Positions 35,221-44,285 of a stretch of DNA of 64,000 nt are shown here, in pieces. The position numbers and the translations under genes are program-made. The stretch lies in assembly GCF_033343995.1 (NCBI RefSeq), contig NZ_CP137573.1, positions 2,885,001 through 2,949,000 on the forward strand, written 5' to 3'. The notes under the pieces are model-generated. The model was given only the letters and a program-made list of their open reading frames with translations, did no database searches and was not told the DNA's origin. This stretch comes from Streptomyces sp. HUAS YS2. GTDB lineage: Bacteria > Actinomycetota > Actinomycetes > Streptomycetales > Streptomycetaceae. Within the stretch, counting starts at the first letter, position 1, and every line of letters starts with the position of its first letter.

Positions 35221-37959
35221 CTAACGAGCCAGCGGCAGCCGCGCCAGCGTGTCCGCGGCGCGCGCCGCGCCCTCCTCGAAACCGGCCGCGTCGGCCGCCG
35301 CCTTCGCGCGTCCCAGCTGGTCGGCGGCCTCCTCCAGGCGTCCGAGACCGATCAGCGCCTCGCCGCGGGCGATCTGCAGCTGCGCCCGGCCGATCCGCGC
35401 GTCCGGCGAGATCAGCTCCGCCGCGCGCCCGGCGTGCGCGAGCGCCTCGTCGTACTCCTGGGCGTCCAGGCAGTACCGGGCCAGGTGCTGGAGGGTCAGC
35501 ACCTGAGTCGGCGGATGGCCGCTCGCCTCGGCCAGTTCGACCGCCCGGGTCATCTGCGGCGTCGCCCGGGCACGGTCCCCGGTGGCGTCCAGGACCACCG
35601 CGAGGTTGACCCGGGCGATCGCCTCGCTGATCACGTCGCCGGCCCGCGCCGCCAGGTCCGGGGCCCGCTCCAGGTGGACCAGCGCCTCGGCGTCCCGCCC
35701 CTCCTCGTGCAGCACCCAGCCCAGCAGGGCCCGGGTCCGCGACTGCGCGTCGAGGTCGCCGACCCGCTCGGCCGCGTCGAGACCGGATTCGAGGAGCGGC
35801 ACCCACCCGTCCGTGATCCGTACGAGGATCAGCGGCCACTGCAGCAGGACGAGCCGCCAGGCCCGGTCGTGCAGGCCCGCTTCGGCGGCCGCCGCGACCG
35901 CGCCCGCCAGGGCGGTGCGCTCCGCCGCGTACCAGGCGAGCGCCGCCTCCCGGTCCTCGAACTCGCGGATCGCCGCGGGGCGCCGGGTACCGGCGGGCAG
36001 GGTGTAGCAGGGCTGGGAGCCGGGCTCGGCGGCGGCGTCCGCCACGAGCCCGGTGCAGAGGTAGTGGTCGAGCAGCCGGGGCAGGCCCTCGGGGTCGGCC
36101 TGCGGGGAGAGTTCGCGGGCGTAGAGCCGTACGAGGTCGTGCGGGGTCCAGCGGCCGGCCACGGACTCGGTGAGCAGATGCGCGGCTGCGAGCCGGTCCA
36201 GGTCCGCCACGGCCTGCGCGGGGGACGTGCCGGCGAGCGCGCCGGCCGCGAACCGGTCCAGGTCGGAGCCGGTGTGCAGGCCGAGGGAGCGGAACATCCG
36301 GGCGGCCGACTCGGGCAGTTGGAGGACGGTGAGCCGCAGGGCGGCGGAGACGCCGGTGTCCTCGACGTCGAGCATCCCGAGCCGGCTCTGCTCGTCGGCC
36401 AGCCGGCCGGCCATCGCGTCGAGGGTCCACTGCGGCCGCTCGGCGAGCCGGGCCGCCGTCACCCGCAGCGCGAGCGGCAACCCGTCGCAGAGCCGGGCCA
36501 GTTGCGCGACGGCGGCGGGCTCGGCGGCCACCCGCTGCTCGCCGAGCACGGAGGCGAGCAGCGCGGTGGCCCCCTCGCGCGGGAGGTGACCGAGCGGCAC
36601 CGGCCGGGCGGCGTCGGAGGCGACGAGGCCGCCGAGCCGGTCGCGGCTGGTCACCAGGGTCACGCAGTGGTCGCCGCCGGGCAGCAGCGGCCGGACCTGC
36701 TCGGAGGAGCGGGCGTTGTCGAGGACGACGAGGAGCCTGCGCCTCGCCACCAGGGACCGGAACAGCGCGCCCCGGGCGTCCGCGGTCTCCGGGATCCGCT
36801 CCGGATGGACGCCGAGCGCGAGCAGGAAGTCCCGCAGCACGGAGGCCGCGTCCGGCGCCGGGGTGTCGCTGAAGCCGCGCAGGTCGGCGAAGAGCCGCCC
36901 GTCGGGGAAGGCCGGCCGGTGCTCGTACGCCCAGTGGAGGGCGAACGCGGTCTTGCCGACGCCGGCGGGTCCGGTGACCAGGCAGACGGGGGCGTGGCCG
37001 GGACCGGCCGCGCCGTCGAGCGCGGTGAGTTCGGCGTTCCGCGCGGTGAACCCGCGCGGCGGGCGCGGCAGCATCTCGGGGACCGTCACCGGGGGCGCGG
37101 GCGGGGCGCCGGGGACGACCGGGGCGGCGGGCAGGGTGGACGGGCCGGGTGCGGCGGGCCGGGCCGACGAGGCCGCGGCAGGCGCGGACGCCTGCGCCGG
37201 GGCGGGGGTCGGTGCGGGGCCGTCGGCGCGCAGCAGCGTCGCGTACGCCTCGCTCAGCGTCTCGCCCGGGTCCACGCCGAGTTCCTCGGCGAGCAGCCGC
37301 CGGGTGCGGTGGAACCAGTTGATGGCGTCCGACTGCCGTCCCGAGCGGCCAAGGGCCAGCATCAGCGCCGCCGCCAGGGACTCCCGCAGCGGGTGCGCGA
37401 CGGCCTCGGTGCGGAGCACCGCGGCGGCCCGGCCGTGCTCGCCGAGCTGCCCGTACGCCTCCGCGAGCGCCTCCACCGACGCCAGCCGCAGGTCCTCCAG
37501 ACCGCCGGCCGCCGCCTCCAGCGGGCCGCTGCGCACGGTCCCGGTGAGCGCGGGCCCCTGCCAGCAGGCCAGGGCCTCGCGCAGCATCCGCACCGTGTCG
37601 GCGGGCTGCTTCTGGGACCGCGCGAGTCCGACGAACTCCTCGAAACGGTGCGCGTCGACCAGCGACTCGGGCAGCCGCAGCAGGTACGCCGAGCCGTGCG
37701 TGGCGAGCTCGACCCCGTACGCCTCCGCCCCGTGCGCCGCGAGCAGGGCGCGCAGCCGCGAGACATGGCCCTGCAGCACGGTCCGGAAGTGCGTGGGCGG
37801 CTCGTCCTCCCACAGGCCGTCGGCGAGCTGGTCGACGCTCACGGCCGTGTTCGGCCGCAGCAGCAGCATCGCCAGGAGGGTGGCCCTTTTGACCGGCCCC
37901 GGCGCGACGTCCCCGCTCTCCGTCACGACGGCGACGGATCCGAGCAGCCGGAACTCCAC
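35221..37959 (-). CDS. SARP-family regulator, AfsR type (BTAD + NB-ARC + TPR)
   Basis: A 912-residue transcription regulator. The OmpR-like DNA-binding domain (1-95) and bacterial transcriptional activator domain (about 95-245) are followed by a Pro/Ala linker. A STAND ATPase follows with Walker A GPAGVGKT at 330-337 and RRLLVVLDNARS as Walker B. The remainder holds TPR-like helices (about 690-912). AfsR-type proteins activate secondary-metabolite genes. The frame continues far upstream (to 39069), but GGAGG with a 6-nt spacer before the GTG at 37959 and the N terminus VEFRLLGSVAV match the family. Confidence 0.92.
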   Translation of the reverse strand: MEFRLLGSVAVVTESGDVAPGPVKRATLLAMLLLRPNTAVSVDQLADGLWEDEPPTHFRTVLQGHVSRLRALLAAHGAEAYGVELATHGSAYLLRLPESLVDAHRFEEFVGLARSQKQPADTVRMLREALACWQGPALTGTVRSGPLEAAAGGLEDLRLASVEALAEAYGQLGEHGRAAAVLRTEAVAHPLRESLAAALMLALGRSGRQSDAINWFHRTRRLLAEELGVDPGETLSEAYATLLRADGPAPTPAPAQASAPAAASSARPAAPGPSTLPAAPVVPGAPPAPPVTVPEMLPRPPRGFTARNAELTALDGAAGPGHAPVCLVTGPAGVGKTAFALHWAYEHRPAFPDGRLFADLRGFSDTPAPDAASVLRDFLLALGVHPERIPETADARGALFRSLVARRRLLVVLDNARSSEQVRPLLPGGDHCVTLVTSRDRLGGLVASDAARPVPLGHLPREGATALLASVLGEQRVAAEPAAVAQLARLCDGLPLALRVTAARLAERPQWTLDAMAGRLADEQSRLGMLDVEDTGVSAALRLTVLQLPESAARMFRSLGLHTGSDLDRFAAGALAGTSPAQAVADLDRLAAAHLLTESVAGRWTPHDLVRLYARELSPQADPEGLPRLLDHYLCTGLVADAAAEPGSQPCYTLPAGTRRPAAIREFEDREAALAWYAAERTALAGAVAAAAEAGLHDRAWRLVLLQWPLILVRITDGWVPLLESGLDAAERVGDLDAQSRTRALLGWVLHEEGRDAEALVHLERAPDLAARAGDVISEAIARVNLAVVLDATGDRARATPQMTRAVELAEASGHPPTQVLTLQHLARYCLDAQEYDEALAHAGRAAELISPDARIGRAQLQIARGEALIGLGRLEEAADQLGRAKAAADAAGFEEGAARAADTLARLPLAR

Positions 37960-38015
37960 CAATAACCTCCCAGGTCCGCGGCCAGCCGCCCCCGAGAATA
38001 CGCGGGAGTAGCCCG

Positions 38016-39980
38016 TCAGCCGGACCACCTGATCTGGCGTGTGATCGACTCGTCCGTGATCCGGTCGTCGGCGGCGAGCAGGAACGCCTTGCTGAGGATC
38101 AGCGACAGCCGCTCGTCCTCGAACGGCAGGAACACCTTCCCGTCCTCCGCTCCCTTCCCGTCCTTCCCCGCCTTGCGGGGCGCCGGGACGATGCACAGGT
38201 AGGAGTCGTCCGGTTCCATCCGGATGTTGGCCGAACCCAGGTGGATCCGGTACGTGCGCAGCTCGCCCCGGACGACCAGGCAGCGGCCCTCCAGCGTGCA
38301 CCGGTCGGCGATCCGCAGCCGCGGCAGGATCCGCTCCAGCACGTCGAAGCGGGTCAGGGCACTCGCGGTCAGCTCGCCGAACCCGGCCCGCTCCCAGTAG
38401 GTCCGCGCCGGGCCCCGGTCGGTCCACTCGGGATCGGCGGCGATCGAGGTCACGCCGACGAACAGGTCCACGTCGCGCATCGCCTCGCTCAGCACCAGCG
38501 GCGGCACCTCGGCGAGCGGCGCCTCCTCCCAGCGGCCGCCCGTCCGGCGGGCGAACCGCACCCGGTCGGTCGAGGCCAGCAGGTCGTCGCTCTCCCAGTC
38601 GGCCAGCTGGTGCTCGAACTCGACCCGCCACCGGCCGCCCGCGAGGGTGCGCTCGGCCGTGTCCAGGTCGCCGCCGTCCCACGGCCCGAGCAGCCTGCTG
38701 CTCCACCCCCGGGCCCGGAACAGCGCGAACATCCGCCGGTAGTGGACGAGGTGGGCGGCGAAGCGGTTCGAGTAGACGCGGGTCTCCTCCTCGGCCGGCG
38801 TGAGGCGGTAGATCTCGCGGTACGCCTGCTTGAACGGCTGCCGGAGCTCCCGCTCGGTCAGCAGGTCCCGCCAGGCCCGTACGGCGTCGGGCTCGGAGCG
38901 GATGGGGTGCCAGAGCCGTACGGCGGCGTCGTCGGGCGCGTCGGGCAGGCGGTCCTCGGCCGCGGGCAGGAAGGCCCGCCAGGTGCCGGGCGCCTCCTCG
39001 ATCTCCCAGACGAGCCGTCGGACGACGGGCCGGGCGAGCGGGTGCTCGGCCAGCTCGGCGCGCCACCACCCGTACGGATGCTCCGTCTCGGCGGCGAGGC
39101 CGCCCTCCAACGCGCGGGTGAGGGTGCCGAGTTGAATACCGACCCGCTTCACCAGCTCACGCAGCTCCTTGACCGGCCCCGGGTGCTCACGACGCAGCGC
39201 GGCGGGCAGGCTGCGCAGTGGCCGGCCGTCCTTCTCCCAGGTCAGCTCGACGGTCTCGGCGACGCTGACGACGGCCGCGTACGGGCCCGACTCCCAGCGC
39301 AGCACGCCGGACGCGTCGAAGCCGAGCGACGGGAGCCGCAGCGCCACGTCGGTGCGCTCGGCGAGGGCCGCCTCGACCTTCTTGAGCGTCCGGTCGAGCT
39401 GCCCGGGCACCCCGCGGTGCCGGGTCGCCGCGCGGGCGGCCCGGACCGCGACGACCAGCTCGGGGGTGGGGAAGTCCCGCCCGGCGCGGACCAGTTCGAA
39501 GAGCATCGCCTGCGAGGGCAGCGTCTTCGCCGCGGTCGGCGCGACGGCCACGCCGGGCAGCAGCCGGTCGAGCAGCTCGGGCAGCCAGGGCTCGTCCCGC
39601 AGCAGCGCGACGCGGGCGGCCCGGCCGACCGCGGCGACCTCCCGGCCGGTGAACGCCTTGTCGGCCCGGAAGGGGATCTCCCCCGCCTGGATCGCGTCGA
39701 CACGGTCGGCCGCCGCCTCCAACGCACGGCGGGCGAACCCCCGGTAGGCCTCGATGTCGGCCAGCCGCGCCCAGGCGTCGGGGTCCTCCGGCGGGACGTA
39801 CGAGTCGGACTCGTCGATCATGGCGAACAGGTGCCGCCCGGCGGGGCCGAGCCCGGCGACGACGGCGAACTCGTCCGCGACGAGGGGGCCTTCGTCGGCC
39901 GGGGCGGAGGCGGGCGCGGGCGCGGCCTCGGACGGGAGCGCGGGCGTCTGCGGGGTGGCGAGATCCTTGTCATCGGGCAT
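38016..39980 (-). CDS. DUF4132-domain protein
   Basis: A large cytoplasmic protein of 654 residues with an Ala/Pro-rich N terminus and a mostly helical middle. The C-terminal DUF4132 domain (about 390-654) ends with LILSKAFLLAADDRITDESI and IRW. Members are linked by some authors to molybdate or stress functions, but the role is essentially unknown. The start is taken at the ATG at 39980 (MPDDKDLATP); the extension to 40223 covers the promoter region of the cvn operon. It ends 56 bp from the SARP start on the same strand. Confidence 0.85.
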   Translation of the reverse strand: MPDDKDLATPQTPALPSEAAPAPASAPADEGPLVADEFAVVAGLGPAGRHLFAMIDESDSYVPPEDPDAWARLADIEAYRGFARRALEAAADRVDAIQAGEIPFRADKAFTGREVAAVGRAARVALLRDEPWLPELLDRLLPGVAVAPTAAKTLPSQAMLFELVRAGRDFPTPELVVAVRAARAATRHRGVPGQLDRTLKKVEAALAERTDVALRLPSLGFDASGVLRWESGPYAAVVSVAETVELTWEKDGRPLRSLPAALRREHPGPVKELRELVKRVGIQLGTLTRALEGGLAAETEHPYGWWRAELAEHPLARPVVRRLVWEIEEAPGTWRAFLPAAEDRLPDAPDDAAVRLWHPIRSEPDAVRAWRDLLTERELRQPFKQAYREIYRLTPAEEETRVYSNRFAAHLVHYRRMFALFRARGWSSRLLGPWDGGDLDTAERTLAGGRWRVEFEHQLADWESDDLLASTDRVRFARRTGGRWEEAPLAEVPPLVLSEAMRDVDLFVGVTSIAADPEWTDRGPARTYWERAGFGELTASALTRFDVLERILPRLRIADRCTLEGRCLVVRGELRTYRIHLGSANIRMEPDDSYLCIVPAPRKAGKDGKGAEDGKVFLPFEDERLSLILSKAFLLAADDRITDESITRQIRWSG

Positions 39981-40065
39981 GGCCGGATGCTGCCAGAGAC
40001 CACTGACAGCCCCACCCGAGCCCTGTCGTCGCAGGTCAGTGAAGCAGTACAGGGAACGTCCGAAT

Positions 40066-40120
40066 CGATTACGCGTACCGTCTATTGACTTACCGTCACG
40101 TAATCGCACAGTGCTACGAT
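40066..40120 (+). promoter_or_regulatory. Putative cvn operon promoter with nested repeats
   Basis: An 8-bp inverted repeat (CGATTACG at 40066-40073, CGTAATCG at 40099-40106) encloses two direct TACCGT repeats (40076-40081 and 40091-40096) around TTGACT (40085-40090). A -10-like TACGAT lies at 40115-40120. The layout looks like a regulated promoter about 150 bp upstream of cvnA; the DUF4132 gene could use the opposite side. Confidence 0.4.
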
Positions 40121-40268
40121 CACCGCGCAAGCGGGCGGGCGGATGAGCGCAAGACGACACGCCGACTTCGGGGCGCTCCGACCAGGTGACCCGATGCGGG
40201 GCGGTCCGCCGGTCCACCCGCATTGACGGGAATCAGCAACTGGCCGTCGGTCGCCTGAAGAGAGTCTT

Positions 40269-41456
40269 ATGACGGAATACGTACAGAACCCCGTGCTCTG
40301 GGCTCTGTTGGTCCTCGTGCTTGCCGCCATCGCCGTCATCGTCCGCCAGCGCGGCGCCGGCGATGCCCTGCGGCAGGAGATCGACGGCCTCAGGACCCAC
40401 TACTCCGACCTGGAGAACCGCTACACGCAGTCCGTGGAGGCGGCCCAGGAACAGGCCGAGGAGGGTACGAAGACCGTCCTCAAGTCCGCGATGCGGACGC
40501 TGCAGGGCCTGGCCGCCGAGCAGCAGCTGATCATCTCCAAGCTCCAGAGCAAGTACGGCGAGTCGGCCATGCTCCAGGACCTGCTCGAGATCGACCACAC
40601 CAACTCGCAGTTCGGCCGGCGCGCGCAGTCGATCGCCGTCCTGTGCGACGGCTGGCTGGGCCGGCACCGCGACGTCGCGTCCGTGTACGACGTGGTGCGC
40701 AGCGCCCAGGGCAGGATCCGGCACTTCCGCCGCGTGGAGATCCTCTCCCGGGTCGACTTCGGCATCACCAGCCGCGCCGTCGAGCCGGTCGCCCTGGCGC
40801 TCGCCGAGCTCCTCGACAACGCCACCAGCTACTCGAGCCCTGACACCGTCGTCGAGATCAACACGCGGACGGTGCCCAAGGGCATCTGCATCGTCGTCGA
40901 CGACGCCGGTGTCGGCATGAACGACGAGGAGCGGGCCCGCGCCGAGCGGCTCCTGACCAGCAACCGGGTCTCCGGCGTCTCCGGACTCGGCAACCCGCCG
41001 CAGTTCGGCTTCGCGGTGATCGGCGTGCTGTGCGAGCGCTTCGGCTTCGAGGTGTCCGTGGACTCCTCGTCCCCGTACGGAGGCGTGCGCGCGGTGCTGC
41101 TGCTGCCGCACGACCTGCTCACCGGCATGCCCGAGCACCGGGCCCCGGCCCCGGCCATGCCCACCACCGCCCCGGTGACGGCCGCCGCCGTACCGCAGCC
41201 GGGCGGCCCCGAGGCCGCCGCCATGGCGGTCGACCCCGGCGACGGGCTGCCGCGGCGGCGCCGCAAGCGGCCCATGGCCATCGTGCCCAGCAGCACGCCC
41301 TCCCCCCGGCTCCCGAGCCGCACGGGCGCCGAGGCCGCGGCCATCATGGGCGCCTTCCAGCGGGGCACGCAGTCGGGCCGCGCCACGGACCCGGGCGCCG
41401 TGGACCAGACGAGCAGCACCCGTGGTGCTGGCAGCGAAGGACATGAGGTCACGTGA
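40269..41456 (+). CDS. cvnA: Conservon sensor histidine-kinase-like protein CvnA
   Basis: First protein of the conservon, a membrane-linked signalling system likened to a eukaryotic G-protein receptor complex. Of 395 residues, an N-terminal helix (about 8-27) anchors it and a coiled coil follows. The HATPase domain shows LAELLDNATSYSS (N-box) and VDDAGVGM (G1 box). The C-terminal 90 residues are Pro/Ala-rich. AAGAGAG precedes the ATG. The stop overlaps the GTG of cvnB by 4 bp. Confidence 0.93.
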   Translation: MTEYVQNPVLWALLVLVLAAIAVIVRQRGAGDALRQEIDGLRTHYSDLENRYTQSVEAAQEQAEEGTKTVLKSAMRTLQGLAAEQQLIISKLQSKYGESAMLQDLLEIDHTNSQFGRRAQSIAVLCDGWLGRHRDVASVYDVVRSAQGRIRHFRRVEILSRVDFGITSRAVEPVALALAELLDNATSYSSPDTVVEINTRTVPKGICIVVDDAGVGMNDEERARAERLLTSNRVSGVSGLGNPPQFGFAVIGVLCERFGFEVSVDSSSPYGGVRAVLLLPHDLLTGMPEHRAPAPAMPTTAPVTAAAVPQPGGPEAAAMAVDPGDGLPRRRRKRPMAIVPSSTPSPRLPSRTGAEAAAIMGAFQRGTQSGRATDPGAVDQTSSTRGAGSEGHEVT

Positions 41457-41854
41457 ACGACGATCTGTCATGGATGCTCGACAGCGCCCTGGAGATACCC
41501 GGGGCCCTGCACGCGGTCCTGATCTCCGCCGACGGGCTGCTGATGGCCCGGACGAAGGACTTCGACAAGGACAACGCCGACCGCGTCGCCGCGGCGATGA
41601 GCGGCGTGCAGTCGCTCAGCCGCTCGCTCGGGTTCTTCTGTGAGGACCCGAGCGCGGGCTGGCGGCAGACGCTGGTCGAGTTCGACGGCGGCTGGGTCTT
41701 CCTGATCTCCGCCGGCGACGGCGCCTACCTCGGCGTCTCGGCCGGTCCGGACGTCGACATGGCGGACATCACCTTCCGGATGCAGCAGCTCGTGGGCCAG
41801 CTCGGCAAGGTGCTCATGACACCGCCGCGCGAGAACCTCGGCGTGCGCTCATGA
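41453..41854 (+). CDS. cvnB: Roadblock/LC7 protein CvnB
   Basis: A 133-residue Roadblock/LC7-fold protein, like the MglB partner of small GTPases (SWMLDSALEIPGALHAVLISADGLLMA at the N terminus). Within conservons it probably regulates the GTPase CvnD. Its GTG overlaps the cvnA stop (GTGA), and its own stop overlaps the cvnC ATG (ATGA), indicating translational coupling. Confidence 0.93.
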   Translation: MNDDLSWMLDSALEIPGALHAVLISADGLLMARTKDFDKDNADRVAAAMSGVQSLSRSLGFFCEDPSAGWRQTLVEFDGGWVFLISAGDGAYLGVSAGPDVDMADITFRMQQLVGQLGKVLMTPPRENLGVRS

Positions 41855-42228
41855 CCGGACGCGAGGTCTGGGAGCCGGAGGCGGCCGAGCTGGTACGGCC
41901 GTACGTCATCACCAAGGGACGCGGCCTGCCCGACGAGGAGCAGCTCTCGCTGATCACGCTGGTGACGGCGGCGCCCGAGGAGGGGCAGCGGCCGACCCGG
42001 CTCTCCCCCGAGGAGCAGCGGCTCCTCGACCTGTGCTCGGCCGGCTACCTGTCCGTCGCCGAGATCGCGGGGCACACCCGGCTGCCGCTGGGCGTGGTGA
42101 AGATCCTCCTCGCCTCGCTGACCGAGGGCGGCTACCTCATCACGCGCGCGCCGGTGACCCGTGCCGCCCTCGCCGACCGCGAGATCCTGCAGGAGGTGCT
42201 GAATGGTCTCCGCGCCAAGTTTGGGTGA
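41851..42228 (+). CDS. cvnC: DUF742 protein CvnC
   Basis: A 125-residue DUF742 protein. It begins REVWEPEAAELVRPYVITKGRG, a typical opening, and has a winged-helix-like C-terminal half (LCSAGYLSVAEIAGHTRLPLGVVKILLASL). Conservon component of unknown biochemical role. It overlaps cvnB by 4 bp and cvnD by 26 bp. Confidence 0.93.
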   Translation: MTGREVWEPEAAELVRPYVITKGRGLPDEEQLSLITLVTAAPEEGQRPTRLSPEEQRLLDLCSAGYLSVAEIAGHTRLPLGVVKILLASLTEGGYLITRAPVTRAALADREILQEVLNGLRAKFG

Positions 42229-42805
42229 GCAGGACTACGTACGCGACGGCGCCTCCCAGATCCCGGTGAAGATCCTCGTCGTCGGGCACTTCGCGGTCGG
42301 CAAGACCACCTTCATCGGCTCGATCTCCGAGATCGAGCCGCTGTCCACCGAGGAACGCATGACGCGCGCCGCGGAGCAGGTCGACGACCTGAAGGGGGTC
42401 CGCAGCAAGACCACCACCACGGTGGCCATGGACTTCGGCCGGCTGACCATCAGCGACCGCGTCGTGCTCTACCTGTTCGGAACGCCGGGCCAGCAGCGGT
42501 TCGTACAGGTGTGGGAGGACCTCGCGCGCGGCGCCCTCGGCGCGCTGGTCCTCGTCGACCCCGAGAGGCTCGCGGACTCCTTCGAGGTCATCGACCTCAT
42601 CGAGCAGTACGGACTCGACTACGCCATCGCCGTCAACCACTTCGACGGCTCCCCCCTGCGTGACGAGCCCGCCCTGCGCGAGGCACTGGACCTGCTCGAC
42701 GACACCCCCGTCGTCACCTGCGACGCGCGCGACGAGTCGTCGTCCGCCGCCGCACTGACCACTCTCGTCCGCTTTTTGCTGGACCGTGCCCAACAGGAGC
42801 AGTAG
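42203..42805 (+). CDS. cvnD: Small GTPase-like protein CvnD
   Basis: A 200-residue Ras-like ATP/GTP-binding protein. The P-loop is GHFAVGKTT (about 30-38), switch II contains LFGTPGQQRF, and NHFD takes the place of the NKxD base-recognition motif. In conservons it cycles between nucleotide states under CvnA/B/C. The ATG at 42203 lies inside cvnC. The cvnE start follows 6 bp after its stop. Confidence 0.94.
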   Translation: MVSAPSLGEQDYVRDGASQIPVKILVVGHFAVGKTTFIGSISEIEPLSTEERMTRAAEQVDDLKGVRSKTTTTVAMDFGRLTISDRVVLYLFGTPGQQRFVQVWEDLARGALGALVLVDPERLADSFEVIDLIEQYGLDYAIAVNHFDGSPLRDEPALREALDLLDDTPVVTCDARDESSSAAALTTLVRFLLDRAQQEQ

Positions 42806-42811
42806 GCCGAC

Positions 42812-44167
42812 ATGGACGCTCACACCCCCATCACTCCGGTGCCCCCGCCCGGATGCCCCGCCCACACCCCCGGCGGCCGTGTTCCGCTCTACGGACCGGA
42901 GTTCGCGGCGGACCCGCAGGCGTACTACGCCTACCTGCGGCACTTCGGGCCGACCGCGCCCGTGGAGATCTCCCCGGGCGTCGAGGCGACCCTCGTCACC
43001 GACTACCAGTCGGCGCTCCAACTGCTCCAGGACAACGGCTCGTTCCGTAAGGACGCGCGCCGCTGGCAGGCCCTGAACAACGGCCTGGTCCCGCCGGACA
43101 GCCCGGTCCTTCCGCTGCTCGCGTACCGCCCGAACGTCATGTTCGCCGACGGAGCCGACCACCTGCGACTGCGCCAGGCGATCACCGACAGCATGGCGCG
43201 GGTCGACGCGCACCGGCTGGCCCGGCGGACCGAGCAGATCTCGGACTACCTCATCGCCCAGTTCGGCGCGCGCGGCTCGGCCGACCTGCTCGGCGACTAC
43301 GCCAAGCAGCTGCCGCTGTTCGTGTTCAACGAGCTCTTCGGCTGCCCGGCCGACATCGGCGACCGGGTGCTGTTCGGCATCTCCGGGATGTTCGACGGCG
43401 TGAACGCGGAGAAGTCGGCCCAGGTGCTGTTCGGCGCCGTCGGCGAGCTGGTGGCACTCAAGCGGTCCCGGCCCGGCGACGACGTCACCTCGTGGCTGAT
43501 GGAGCATCACACCCGGCTGAGCGACGAGGAGATGGTGCACCAGCTGGCCCTCCTGCTCGGCGCCGGCGCGGAGCCGCTGCGCAACCTGATCGGCAACACC
43601 CTCCACCGGCTGCTCACCGACGACCGGTACGCGGACGGCGGTGGCCTGATCGACGAGGCCATCGACCACACGCTGTGGGACAACCCGCCCATGGCGAACT
43701 ACGCGCCGCACTACCCGGCCGCCGACATGGAGTTCGCCGGGGGGAAGGTACGGGCGGGCGACCTGATGCTGGTCAGCTTCGCGGCGGCCAACACCGGCCC
43801 GGCGCTGGCCGCTTCGCGGCTGGCCGGCAGCAACCGCGCCCACCTGGCATGGAGCGCCGGTCCGCACAGCTGCCCGTCCAAGGAGCCGGCCCGGCACATC
43901 ACCGTGACCGCGATCGAGCACCTGCTCAACCGGCTGCCGGACGTCGAACTCGCCGTTCCCGAGGACAGCCTGGTCTGGCGCCCCGGCCCCTTCAACCGCG
44001 CCCTGGCCACGCTGCCGGTGCGCTTCACGCCGATCGCGGGCTCGGCCCGGGGGGCGTACGCGTCCGCGCAGGCGGAGCAGCCCGTCGCCGCCGGTGGGGA
44101 CGGTGCGGCCGATGCCGCCGAACGCAAGGGAATGTGGAGCTCGTTCCTCACCTGGCTCAAGAAGTGA
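42812..44167 (+). CDS. cvnE: CYP157-type cytochrome P450 CvnE, without ExxR
   Basis: A 451-residue P450-fold protein closing the conservon. The haem-ligand loop is WSAGPHSCPS with Cys 354. At the K-helix, where nearly all P450s have ExxR, it reads DHTLW (285-289). This matches the CYP157 family, known for EQSLW-like sequences. The I-helix lacks the usual acid-Thr pair and reads LLGAGAEPLRN (248-258). Conserved elements for redox-partner oxygen activation are therefore weak, and a sensor or structural role is possible. The C-terminal 40 residues are Ala-rich. The next cistron starts 118 bp further on. Confidence 0.92.
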   Translation: MDAHTPITPVPPPGCPAHTPGGRVPLYGPEFAADPQAYYAYLRHFGPTAPVEISPGVEATLVTDYQSALQLLQDNGSFRKDARRWQALNNGLVPPDSPVLPLLAYRPNVMFADGADHLRLRQAITDSMARVDAHRLARRTEQISDYLIAQFGARGSADLLGDYAKQLPLFVFNELFGCPADIGDRVLFGISGMFDGVNAEKSAQVLFGAVGELVALKRSRPGDDVTSWLMEHHTRLSDEEMVHQLALLLGAGAEPLRNLIGNTLHRLLTDDRYADGGGLIDEAIDHTLWDNPPMANYAPHYPAADMEFAGGKVRAGDLMLVSFAAANTGPALAASRLAGSNRAHLAWSAGPHSCPSKEPARHITVTAIEHLLNRLPDVELAVPEDSLVWRPGPFNRALATLPVRFTPIAGSARGAYASAQAEQPVAAGGDGAADAAERKGMWSSFLTWLKK

Positions 44168-44285
44168 TCCAGGCGACACCTGTCACTTGTCCACCACGGC
44201 ATGGAGGTTCTTTCTGAGGGGTAGTGAGGCACGCGGTAATGGCGCATTCCGTTCCGCTTGACTCACTTTTGACGAAGGAGGTGTC

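Noticed and set aside
34361..37813. 1150-codon minus-strand frame joining DUF4232 to the SARP region
   Set aside because: Only the last 244 codons are protein-like (DUF4232 lipoprotein from 35095). The rest overlaps the SARP gene in another frame and is Arg/Ala/Gly-rich noise, not a fusion.
35221..37959. SARP as pathway-specific activator of a large biosynthetic cluster
   Set aside because: No polyketide, peptide-synthetase or terpene synthase genes are present within the window on either side; only the small prenyl-indole pair lies 6 kb away.
35221..39069. SARP gene extended to 1282 codons
   Set aside because: The extra 370 residues overlap the DUF4132 gene antiparallel in frame choice and lack domain character; the GTG at 37959 has a good ribosome site.
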